A DNA stretch of 5,967 bases from Gammaproteobacteria bacterium (GTDB lineage: Bacteria > Pseudomonadota > Gammaproteobacteria > Steroidobacterales > SZUA-146), in the NCBI GenBank assembly GCA_013002925.1, contig JABDLQ010000316.1, positions 1 to 5,967 on the forward strand, written 5' to 3'. Each line of letters starts with the position of its first letter. Position 1 is the first letter of the stretch. The translations under genes were made by a program, and so were the position numbers. The notes below the pieces were generated by a model that worked only from the letters and a program-made list of their open reading frames with translations, had not been told where the DNA came from and did not search any database. Positions 1-5,951 of this stretch are shown here, one piece after another.

Positions 1-775
1 TTCCGGTTGGTGGGCGCTGCTGCAGCAGCAGGTGTTGGTCGTGGAGACACAGCAACATTTTGCACTCGCGTACCGGCTTGATTTTTTTGGGCTTGCGACC
101 GGGATAGTCGAGCTCAGTGCCGTGGCGATGTGCTTCGCACGTAGCCTGCAGCGGACAGACGTCACACCGGGGCCGGGTGCGGGTGCAGACGGAGGCGCCG
201 AGGTCCATGATCCCCTGAGTGTAGTCGGCAAATTGCTGCGCTGGCGTATGCGCCTCCGCCAACTCCCACAATGCGTGCTGCACAGCGGCTTTGCCCGGCC
301 ACCCGGGCACTGCAAAATGTCGGGCGAGCACGCGTTTGACGTTGCCATCGAGAATCGGAGCGCGCGTATTTAATGCAAGCGACAGAATCGCACCGGCAGT
401 GGACCGACCAATGCCCGGCAGCCCGATCAGATCTTCAGGCGTTGACGGAAACTTGCCGCCATGTTGCGCAACAATTTGCTGCGCCGCTTTGTGCAGGTTG
501 CGGGCACGCGCATAGTAGCCCAGCCCTGACCAGTGGTGCAGCACGTGATCAAGCGGTGCGGCCGCCAGGTCGTCAATTCCAGGAAAACGTTGCATGAATT
601 TTTGATAGTACGGAATTACTGTTGCCACCTGCGTTTGCTGCAGCATAATCTCGGACACCCATACCCGATAGGGCGCGGGGTCCTGTTGCCAGGGCAGGTT
701 ATGGCGACCGTGGCTGGCAAACCAGCTCAGCAGACGTGCGGACAGCGTACTATCGGAGTTCGAGGTCATGTTCAT
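1..775 (-). CDS. mutY: Adenine DNA glycosylase MutY (C-terminal part missing)
   Basis: MutY removes adenine mispaired with 8-oxoguanine or guanine, starting base excision repair that prevents G:C to T:A transversions. The 258 codons present align closely, without large gaps, to my recollection of E. coli MutY. The catalytic region SEIMLQQTQV holds the glutamate (E42, E. coli E37). The helix-hairpin-helix LPGIGRSTAGAI is at about 119-130, and ILDGNVKRVLAR carries the catalytic aspartate (D143, E. coli D138). The 4Fe-4S cluster cysteines are at 197, 204, 207 and 213 with the C-X6-C-X2-C-X5-C spacing. The left edge cuts the gene as the C-terminal NUDIX-like 8-oxoG recognition domain begins (LLLQQRPPTG), so roughly 90 residues are missing. 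Start: ATG at 775; a second in-frame ATG lies at 769. Neither has a clear Shine-Dalgarno. The gene lies 45 bases after the SRPBCC stop codon, in the same frame, which suggests co-transcription. Confidence 0.97.
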   Translation of the reverse strand, partial: MNMTSNSDSTLSARLLSWFASHGRHNLPWQQDPAPYRVWVSEIMLQQTQVATVIPYYQKFMQRFPGIDDLAAAPLDHVLHHWSGLGYYARARNLHKAAQQIVAQHGGKFPSTPEDLIGLPGIGRSTAGAILSLALNTRAPILDGNVKRVLARHFAVPGWPGKAAVQHALWELAEAHTPAQQFADYTQGIMDLGASVCTRTRPRCDVCPLQATCEAHRHGTELDYPGRKPKKIKPVRECKMLLCLHDQHLLLQQRPPTG

Positions 776-820
776 TTTGCTGCAGTGTAACGTTTTGGGG
801 TCAGGCCTGCCCCTGCCTCT

Positions 821-1429
821 TTAACGGGCGATGCGTTCTTTGGCCAGCACTTCGATGCGCGTGATGGCATCCTCGCCGCCTTGTTTGAGGCGCCGTTTGA
901 CCAGATAAGGACCAATCAGGGGCGGCATCCAGAAGCTGGGTTCAAATTCCATATCAAACTCGATGACCGTTGTGTTACCCAAGCCAGTGAGGCGCCAGGT
1001 GGAGACGCCATGGCGCGCATCGCTGCGGGTCGGATCTACACGTGTTTCGATAAAGGTCTGCGGCTTCACGATAACCGTTTCCACGCGCTCCAGGCCTTTG
1101 CAAAAAAACGCAATGCAGCCACGCGTGTAGGTGTAAATTTCACCACTGTCATCTGCGTTGCGTGTAAGCCACCTGGCATCGGTATAGATGCTGGAAAATT
1201 TCTCGTATTCGTCAAAATCGATCAGCGTTGCATACACTTCGTTAAGCGGTGCATGGACTATCGCCCTGGAGGTGACAAAAAATCGTTTGCTTTTATTATG
1301 CACATTGACGTAGTCGAGTTCGGCCGCCTGAACCTGAGATGCACACAGGGCGGTGGAAAAAATGCCGGCGGTCATCGCAAAAAATATCATCACGGCAACA
1401 TTTGCGCCGACGACCATTGACCGGCCCAA
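821..1429 (-). CDS. Exported SRPBCC/START-fold protein, putative lipid or ligand binder
   Basis: With the start chosen here the product is 202 residues. An N-terminal hydrophobic stretch (VVGANVAVMIFFAMTAGIFS, about residues 6-25) is followed by a signal-peptidase-like site ASQVQA/AEL (cleavage near 35/36), so the protein is probably periplasmic. The remainder (about 47-195) looks like the START-related polyketide cyclase/RatA-type fold: IVHAPLNEVYATLIDFDEYEKF at the start of the domain, a central ERVETVIV strand, STWRLTGLGNTTVIEFDMEFEP strands, and a long C-terminal helix ending in LAKERIAR. This fold binds lipids or other hydrophobic ligands in a deep cavity; the ligand here is unknown. Start choice: TTG at 1429 has AGGA at 1438-1441, 8 bases upstream. 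The frame stays open to a GTG at 1648, but that extension is rich in codons such as CGA, AGA, AGG, ACA and CTT, would begin inside a tandem repeat, and would bury the signal peptide. ATG at 1417 is possible but 20 bases from the AGGA. The gene sits between AsmA and mutY on the same strand. Family level is fairly sure; function is not. Confidence 0.8.
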   Translation of the reverse strand: MGRSMVVGANVAVMIFFAMTAGIFSTALCASQVQAAELDYVNVHNKSKRFFVTSRAIVHAPLNEVYATLIDFDEYEKFSSIYTDARWLTRNADDSGEIYTYTRGCIAFFCKGLERVETVIVKPQTFIETRVDPTRSDARHGVSTWRLTGLGNTTVIEFDMEFEPSFWMPPLIGPYLVKRRLKQGGEDAITRIEVLAKERIAR

Positions 1430-1437
1430 ATCCGTAT

Positions 1438-1441
1438 TCCT
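1438..1441 (-). promoter_or_regulatory. Shine-Dalgarno deciding the SRPBCC start
   Basis: On the minus strand AGGA ends 8 bases before the TTG at 1429, a normal spacing. None of the ATG or GTG codons further upstream in the frame (1537, 1582, 1597) has a comparable site. The ATG at 1621 has a G-rich run upstream, but that run is part of the tandem repeat. This site is the main reason for choosing the short, signal-peptide-first form. Confidence 0.5.
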
Positions 1442-1622
1442 GAATATCGTGTTTCGCTTTTGGGTTGACCGGTGAAGAGTCTTTCTCACTGCTGTGCTGA
1501 CAACCTCAGATACAGGTTGGTCGAATGCCTTTGACATTTTGCGCACAAGCTCAGGCGCCGGTCGAGCGACTGTCTGTCGCATTGTCAGGGCACCCATCTC
1601 AGGCACCGGTTGGACGCCCATG

Positions 1623-1697
1623 TTTAGACACCCCCGGTTTAGACACACCAGGTTTATACACCCCGGGTCCAGACGCCTCTGGCTCAGACAAACTCAC
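1623..1697. repeat. Degenerate 15-bp tandem direct repeat, about five units
   Basis: Read on the plus strand, units begin at 1623, 1638, 1653, 1668 and 1683. The first three are well matched: TTTAGACACCCCCGG, TTTAGACACACCAGG and TTTATACACCCCGGG. The fourth (TCCAGACGCCTCTGG) and fifth (CTCAGACAAACTCAC) are degraded, and a still weaker match precedes the first. The period is exact across all five units, so this is a real minisatellite-like array and not chance similarity. In one minus frame it reads as a PGVSK pentapeptide repeat, but that frame is not a credible gene. It lies wholly in the gap between the AsmA and SRPBCC genes. Confidence 0.75.
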
Positions 1698-1731
1698 CCC
1701 GAACCTCCCCGGATCGGTCACCAGAGCCAGC

Positions 1732-4353
1732 TCAATTGCCGCCCAATAAATCTTTGAGGGCGTTTTTGACGGCGTCCTCCGGGGACTCCTCCGGCTCTTC
1801 CTCTGCAGGTGGCTCTGCCTCAGGATCAGTGGCCGCTGTGTCGGCATCCGCGGGGGCCGTTTCCGGAGACGGGGCCGGCGTTGCAGACGGTTTCTTTTTA
1901 CCACCCAGCAGATCTTTGAGCCTATCTTTGACAGCATCTTCCACCGTGGCCGGCGGTGTGCTGCCTTCGCCGGTTGTGGCAGGTGGCTTGGTGCCCAGAC
2001 CAATGCGACCGAAAATTTCGTCTTTGACGCGTTTTTTCGCATATTGCTTGACCAGGTCGGCAACACTGGCGGTCTTGTCAATCACCGGCGCATCGTAGGT
2101 GCCGGAGATAAACACCGGCAAGGTGTAGTCTGACAGGTACTGCAGTTCTTTTTCCAACGGCACATCGCCTTCCTGTACAACCCGGGTGCCAATCTTGTAG
2201 TCAATGGCCTTGTTATTGAGATTTACAGTGCCGCCGCCTGTAACCCGCAGCAGTGGTATTTCAACAGTAAGGTCATTGTTGTTCAGCACGCCATTGGTAA
2301 TTTTTGCCGTACCAGCCAGTTTGCGAAACTCGGTGCGATCCGGTTGATCCGGTGTGAGACCTTCCTTGTTCGCCAGCGATACGATGTTGCGCACGGTCTC
2401 CATGATGTTCACACCCTCCAGCACACCATTGGTGATTGAAAAACTGGTCGTGCCGCTGGATGTGGCTTTGAGTTCAGAGGTGTTATGCCCCCGTGCCGTC
2501 ATCGTCAGCGCACCGGTGAGACGCCCGGTGACCCGATCGGTGTCAGCCATGTCCATGCTCAGCGCCCCAATATCGACGTTGTCGAAGCGTTCGTTCAGCG
2601 ACAACACCGGTACTTCACCACGCGCATCGATACGTATATCACCAGAATAGGTGCCCCCGTACATGCTGGCACGCGCCGGATGAACCCGCACATTGCCCTT
2701 GTCGGCGACTACTTTCACTTCGATGTCCTTTGACTCCATGCCCGTGAGCGTCAGCTGTCCAATCGTAAAAGTGCCGTTTATATTGAGCTCACGCAGCGTC
2801 TGCGCCGGAATTTCGACTTCATCCACTTCACGGCTGCCTGCCTGGCTTTCATCGGGCGGCGGCAGATAGCGGTCCGCGTTAATTACGTCGATGTTGAGAG
2901 TCATTTTCTGGCCGGTTTCGCCCACCGAGATATTACCGGTCAGCGTACTCTGGTCCATTTTAGCGTTGAGCTTGTCCAGATGCAGGCCGGCGCCATCCAT
3001 ACGCACGGTGGCCGCACCACCTACTTTGGTCAGCGCTGACGCATCAGAAGTCTCCAGCGGAATATCGAGCTTTGCCATCAGGTTGCGCAGATTAAACTCG
3101 CTGATTTGCAGCGGGGCATTCACGCGAGGAGAGTCTGCAAACATCGATGTGACGTCCGCACTGCCGCGCACCTGCAGACCCATACCGGCAAAGTCCAGAC
3201 CGGCGAACTGCAGGGTGCCTTTGTCGATGTTGACGTTTAACTGCTGCCCGGAAATTTTAAGCTTCTGTGACTTGTCGGGAATTCCAGGGCCCTCGATCAC
3301 GCCATCAAACGTTGGGGATGGCATTTGCAGTTCGCTGTCATTGCGGACCGTGAGTGTGCCGGCGCTGAACTCGCCGTTCAGTTCGCTGACACTGTCATTG
3401 TTGACGGCTGCCTGAAACGCCAGTACCGGCGCAGCAACCTGGGTGGTCGTGCCGTCGCGGGAGAGGTTCTGCGCGCTCAGGGTTCCGGTGGTCGAACGCA
3501 CCGTAGCGGCTGCTTCACGTCCGCCGGTCATTTGCCAATTCACTGTGGGTGCCGCCAGCGTTGCCGTGGTTTCGCCGATGCTGGCGCCATCACTGGTCAC
3601 TGTCACATCAAACGAGTCAAACGGCACCGCTGAGTGATTGCCCTTGAAGCTGGCATCCAGCCGGCTGATATCCACCTGGGTTTCTGTAAACTGCGTCTGC
3701 CCGGTAAGCGCAACCTCCATCGCGGCATCACTGGCCTTCAGGAGCGTCGACAGATCGACATCAAACGGTTGACCGGGCACCAGCTCACCGGTGCGCAGAT
3801 TAAATTGCGAGACCACCAGCGTGTCATTGATGGTCTCATCAGTAAACCGGATGTTTGCATCGATCACATTGACTGCACCCAGGGAACGCGCAGCAAACCC
3901 GGGTTTATCAGACGGTGCCTCTTCTTTGGCGGGCTCGTCTGATTCCAGCGCCGCCATGAACGCCTCCCAGTTGGTTGTGCCATCGGCTTTGCGAATCAGC
4001 GACAGACTCAAGCCTTCAATGGTAGTAGTGCCCAGTTCAATCTGTTTTTTAAACAACGGGCGCAATTTGATGCTGGCACTGGCGTTGTCGAACTGCAGCA
4101 ATGGATCTTTGCTGAACGCCGGATCATCACTAAGCCTGGTTTGGCCGACATTCACGGCAAACCATGGAAATACGTTGACGGAAAAATCACCCTCAATGAC
4201 AAGCTCGCGCCCAATGCGCGACTGCACCTGTTGGGTGAGCTGATCACGCAGATCGTTAGGGTCGAAAAAGAATTTGAGATAGGCCGCAGCCGCAGCCACC
4301 AGCAGCACCATTACCAGTAAAATACCGGCGACTATTTTAAATAATATTTTCAT
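1732..4353 (-). CDS. AsmA family protein, inner-membrane-anchored envelope protein
   Basis: The product is 873 residues, longer than E. coli AsmA (about 617) but in the range of other family members. An N-terminal hydrophobic helix (about 4-29, IVAGILLVMVLLVAAAAAYL) with lysines before it anchors the protein in the inner membrane, leaving the rest in the periplasm. The family N-terminal signature follows: DPNDLRDQLTQQVQ, RIGRELVIEGDFSVNVFPWF and a region of repeating short beta-strands. The conserved C-terminal AsmA block (about 608-760) includes LTGALTMTARG, SFSITNGVLEGVNI, FRKLAGTAKITNGVL and VTGGGTVNLNNKAIDYKIGT. AsmA-like proteins (AsmA, TamB, YhdP, YdbH) are large beta-groove proteins tied to phospholipid movement to, and composition of, the outer membrane. 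The tail after about 785 is a Pro/Ala/Glu-rich linker flanked by two copies of an EDAVKxxLKDLLGG helix. The ATG at 4353 is right because the membrane helix starts at once; its ribosome site (AAGAAA) is weak. It is probably the first gene of a minus-strand unit with SRPBCC and mutY. Confidence 0.93.
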   Translation of the reverse strand: MKILFKIVAGILLVMVLLVAAAAAYLKFFFDPNDLRDQLTQQVQSRIGRELVIEGDFSVNVFPWFAVNVGQTRLSDDPAFSKDPLLQFDNASASIKLRPLFKKQIELGTTTIEGLSLSLIRKADGTTNWEAFMAALESDEPAKEEAPSDKPGFAARSLGAVNVIDANIRFTDETINDTLVVSQFNLRTGELVPGQPFDVDLSTLLKASDAAMEVALTGQTQFTETQVDISRLDASFKGNHSAVPFDSFDVTVTSDGASIGETTATLAAPTVNWQMTGGREAAATVRSTTGTLSAQNLSRDGTTTQVAAPVLAFQAAVNNDSVSELNGEFSAGTLTVRNDSELQMPSPTFDGVIEGPGIPDKSQKLKISGQQLNVNIDKGTLQFAGLDFAGMGLQVRGSADVTSMFADSPRVNAPLQISEFNLRNLMAKLDIPLETSDASALTKVGGAATVRMDGAGLHLDKLNAKMDQSTLTGNISVGETGQKMTLNIDVINADRYLPPPDESQAGSREVDEVEIPAQTLRELNINGTFTIGQLTLTGMESKDIEVKVVADKGNVRVHPARASMYGGTYSGDIRIDARGEVPVLSLNERFDNVDIGALSMDMADTDRVTGRLTGALTMTARGHNTSELKATSSGTTSFSITNGVLEGVNIMETVRNIVSLANKEGLTPDQPDRTEFRKLAGTAKITNGVLNNNDLTVEIPLLRVTGGGTVNLNNKAIDYKIGTRVVQEGDVPLEKELQYLSDYTLPVFISGTYDAPVIDKTASVADLVKQYAKKRVKDEIFGRIGLGTKPPATTGEGSTPPATVEDAVKDRLKDLLGGKKKPSATPAPSPETAPADADTAATDPEAEPPAEEEPEESPEDAVKNALKDLLGGN

Positions 4354-4629
4354 AAGATTGTTTCTTGACGATGATCCATTATCGGGATTGGGGTAGACAA
4401 CACCACGTTATGCAAATTCAGTTTGCACCGCACTTGAACATAACTTGCGGGCACGCAATTTAACCGCCGCTACCTGTTTCTACATAAGCGTGGTTAATGA
4501 CAAATATACCAGTAAAATCAGTGCAAAACGCGCGTTGAATGTGGCTTCTTGTGAACTGGTTAACTGCACACACTGACGGTTACAACTACTCTGTACAAAC
4601 TTCGAACCTACGCAGGAGTTGTGCGCCAA
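4354..4629. promoter_or_regulatory. Divergent intergenic region with nested inverted repeats
   Basis: This region must carry the promoters for the AsmA unit (minus) and the small protein (plus). Inverted repeats seen: TGCAAATTCAGTTTGCA (4411-4427, 6-bp arms); TTGCGGGCACGCAA (4445-4458, 5-bp arms); GTTATG (4407-4412) with CATAAC (4439-4444); and TTAACC (4460-4465) with GGTTAA (4492-4497). The last two pairs share a 26-base spacer. TAAAAT at 4513-4518 (plus) is a possible -10 element, but it has only a poor -35 match upstream. I could not pick a convincing sigma-70 promoter for the minus strand. The clustered dyads suggest regulator binding, but no known operator consensus is recognised. Confidence 0.4.
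4614..4618 (+). promoter_or_regulatory. Shine-Dalgarno of the 56-residue protein
   Basis: AGGAG lies 11 bases before the ATG at 4630. The strong match is the main support that this short reading frame is translated. Confidence 0.65.
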
Positions 4630-4800
4630 ATGAGTGAATTTAAGTATCACCCGGAATTCGAACCCCGCAAAGTCCCCGACGTCGTGTCCGGCCAGGATGC
4701 GCCGGAAACCGGCCCCGAAAAATCCAGGTTGCCTGTCAATACCTATGACGATTATAAATCATGGTGTGACAAAGTCCGAGAGGAATGGGACGTTAACTAG
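4630..4800 (+). CDS. Small hypothetical protein, 56 residues
   Basis: I do not recognise this protein. It begins MSEFKYHPEFEPRKVPDVVS, has a Pro/Gly/Glu-rich middle (GQDAPETGPEKS), and ends in an aromatic, charged segment NTYDDYKSWCDKVREEWDVN that could form an amphipathic helix. It has no signal peptide or membrane segment, so it is probably cytosolic, and it has one cysteine (residue 46). Support for a real gene: ATG with AGGAG 11 bases upstream, a codon pattern like the neighbours (mostly C or G in third position over the first half), a TAG stop, and a strong terminator 40 bases after the stop. The overlapping frame 4634-4837 has no such signals. The gene is monocistronic, divergent from the AsmA gene and convergent with metA. 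No function can be assigned. Confidence 0.7.
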   Translation: MSEFKYHPEFEPRKVPDVVSGQDAPETGPEKSRLPVNTYDDYKSWCDKVREEWDVN

Positions 4801-4840
4801 ACATTTTTCTGGCGCCATGAGTTCGAATACCACTTAATAC

Positions 4841-4866
4841 AAACCCCGCCTCGCGGGGTTTTTTTT
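4841..4866 (+). terminator. Rho-independent terminator between convergent genes
   Basis: Perfect stem AACCCCGC (4842-4849) and GCGGGGTT (4853-4860) with a CTC loop, followed by six T at 4861-4866; the A at 4841 also pairs with T4861. It is a textbook terminator for the small plus-strand gene ending at 4800. The mirror strand reads the same stem followed by TTTGTATT, a fair T-tract, so it probably also ends metA transcription, whose stop codon is 8 bases away. Confidence 0.92.
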
Positions 4867-4874
4867 CGCCCTGA

Positions 4875-5951
4875 TCAGGACCGCGCGGACCAGCGCAAAG
4901 GGTTTCCCGGGTCAACCGTTTCCATAAAGCGCTGATGCCGGTCCTGGTGAGTCAGCCGGTAAACCAGACCTAACCAATTGTTAAAAATCGCTTTACCTGT
5001 GTCTGCCCAGGTGTTGTCCAGCAGTTTTATCAGGCGGTGCTCGGGAAACGTCGGCACGGGTGCCCCGTATTGCAATGCCAGTATCACTTCTGACTGGTAG
5101 TCGATCAGCAATTCTTCGCTTGCCGCGTCCAGGTAATTGTCCGGAAAGTCCGGATAGTCATCGCGATCGCCGGCCACAAAACGGCCAATTTCACGTTTAT
5201 ACTCCTTGGCCAGACTCAGCACATCGTATTCCGGGTGGCCCTGTAAATACACGGTGGAAATACCGTCTGCGCTGACTGCCACCAGCACTTCGCCATCTTC
5301 ACTGGTTACCAGCACGTGATTACCGGCCTGCTGCAGAGCTGCCGCACTGACATCATTAAAGCGTGAATGCGGTGCATTGAACCGGGTATTAATGCTGACC
5401 ACCAGCGGATGATCGCGCACGACTACCTGATGCCCGAACACCCCCCAGCGCTTGGCGGCAAGTCGCTGGCGCTGCAAACCATGCTCGTGCAACCACAGAG
5501 CGTGGGACGCCAGGCATGAGCACAGTGTGGAGGCCACATGGTCGCGTGCCCATGCGAACACCTCACACATGGGCGGATAAAACGGCTCTTTTGCGAGATC
5601 GGGCTGAGTAACATTGGCGCCGGTGATGATCAGCGCATCCAGGCCCTCGGCCCGAATACTGTCAAACGTTTGATAATGCTCATCAATATGCGTCTGTGCC
5701 CAGTCGCCACGCGTCAGACCTGGCACTGTGAACGGATGCACATACATCTGGACGATGCGGTTGCTGCCAGCAAGGAGCCGCATAAACTGGCGTTCTGTGG
5801 CTTCCAGTGCAGCATCGGGCATCATGTTTAACAAACCGACATGAAGCTCACGAATGTCCTGATGTCGGGCCCGTTCCGGGTCCAGTACCTCAAGCCCATC
5901 GTTGGCCAAACGGGCAAACGTGGGCAAACCTGAATGTGAGATCAGCGGCAT
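4875..5951 (-). CDS. metA: MetA-type homoserine O-acyltransferase (probably O-succinyltransferase)
   Basis: This enzyme transfers an acyl group from succinyl-CoA (or acetyl-CoA) to the hydroxyl of L-homoserine, the first committed step of methionine synthesis in the cytosol. The MetA fold is clear: HVGLLNMMPDAALEATERQF (about 37-56), LIITGANV (107-114), the nucleophile region STLCSCLASHALW with Cys146 (E. coli Cys142), NAPHSRF (192-198), the catalytic GHPEYD with His239 and Glu241 (E. coli His235, Glu237), and the C-terminal FNNWLGLVYRLT. At 358 residues it is about 49 longer than E. coli MetA, with most of the extra length between PDFPDNYL and FNNWLG (about 270-325). The residue at the E. 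coli Gly111 position is Thr115, so the acyl donor is not settled by that rule. Start: ATG at 5951, with no visible Shine-Dalgarno in the 16 bases shown upstream; the next Met is at residue 43, inside the conserved core. Its stop lies 8 bases from a shared terminator. Confidence 0.93.
   Translation of the reverse strand: MPLISHSGLPTFARLANDGLEVLDPERARHQDIRELHVGLLNMMPDAALEATERQFMRLLAGSNRIVQMYVHPFTVPGLTRGDWAQTHIDEHYQTFDSIRAEGLDALIITGANVTQPDLAKEPFYPPMCEVFAWARDHVASTLCSCLASHALWLHEHGLQRQRLAAKRWGVFGHQVVVRDHPLVVSINTRFNAPHSRFNDVSAAALQQAGNHVLVTSEDGEVLVAVSADGISTVYLQGHPEYDVLSLAKEYKREIGRFVAGDRDDYPDFPDNYLDAASEELLIDYQSEVILALQYGAPVPTFPEHRLIKLLDNTWADTGKAIFNNWLGLVYRLTHQDRHQRFMETVDPGNPLRWSARS

Larger units (their letters stand above)
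1430..1731. other. Gap of about 300 bases between AsmA and SRPBCC genes
   Basis: No convincing gene is seen here. The SRPBCC frame remains open through 1648, and another minus-strand frame (1599-2081) runs in from under the AsmA tail, but neither looks like protein. The left two-fifths of 1600-1731 is the 15-bp tandem repeat. A 7-bp inverted pair, CTGGCTC (1679-1685) and GAGCCAG (1724-1730), lies just after the AsmA stop with a 38-base loop and no T-run, so it is not a convincing terminator. A minus-strand TTGTCA resembles a -35 box, but no -10 sits at the right distance. The gap may hold a secondary promoter or an mRNA structure; the sequence does not decide. Confidence 0.5.

Noticed and set aside
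32..790. Several plus-strand frames opposite mutY
   Set aside because: The minus strand encodes a MutY with all catalytic and cluster residues intact; these frames are low-complexity shadows.
881..1420. Plus-strand 179-codon open frame
   Set aside because: Antisense shadow of the SRPBCC gene, whose protein has recognisable domain and signal features; this one has none and no ribosome site.
1623..1697. The 15-bp repeats as a CRISPR array or plasmid iterons
   Set aside because: No spacers between units, units too short for CRISPR, and no replication gene nearby.
1679..1730. Inverted pair CTGGCTC / GAGCCAG as a terminator for AsmA
   Set aside because: Only 7 bp, 38-base loop and no T-run on the minus strand.
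1599..2081. Minus-strand 160-codon frame ending in a PGVSK pentapeptide repeat
   Set aside because: It is mostly a shadow of the AsmA tail and is extremely Arg/Pro-rich. AsmA ends in a normal LLGGN in its own frame, so there is no reason to invoke a frameshift into this one.
2891..4243. Long plus-strand frames opposite AsmA
   Set aside because: Antisense shadows of a well-supported AsmA protein, with Ser/Pro/Leu-rich composition typical of reverse-strand reading.
4634..4837. Plus-strand 67-codon frame overlapping the small protein
   Set aside because: The frame starting at 4630 has the properly placed AGGAG and stops before the terminator; this one is out of phase with it and Asn/Pro/Arg-rich.
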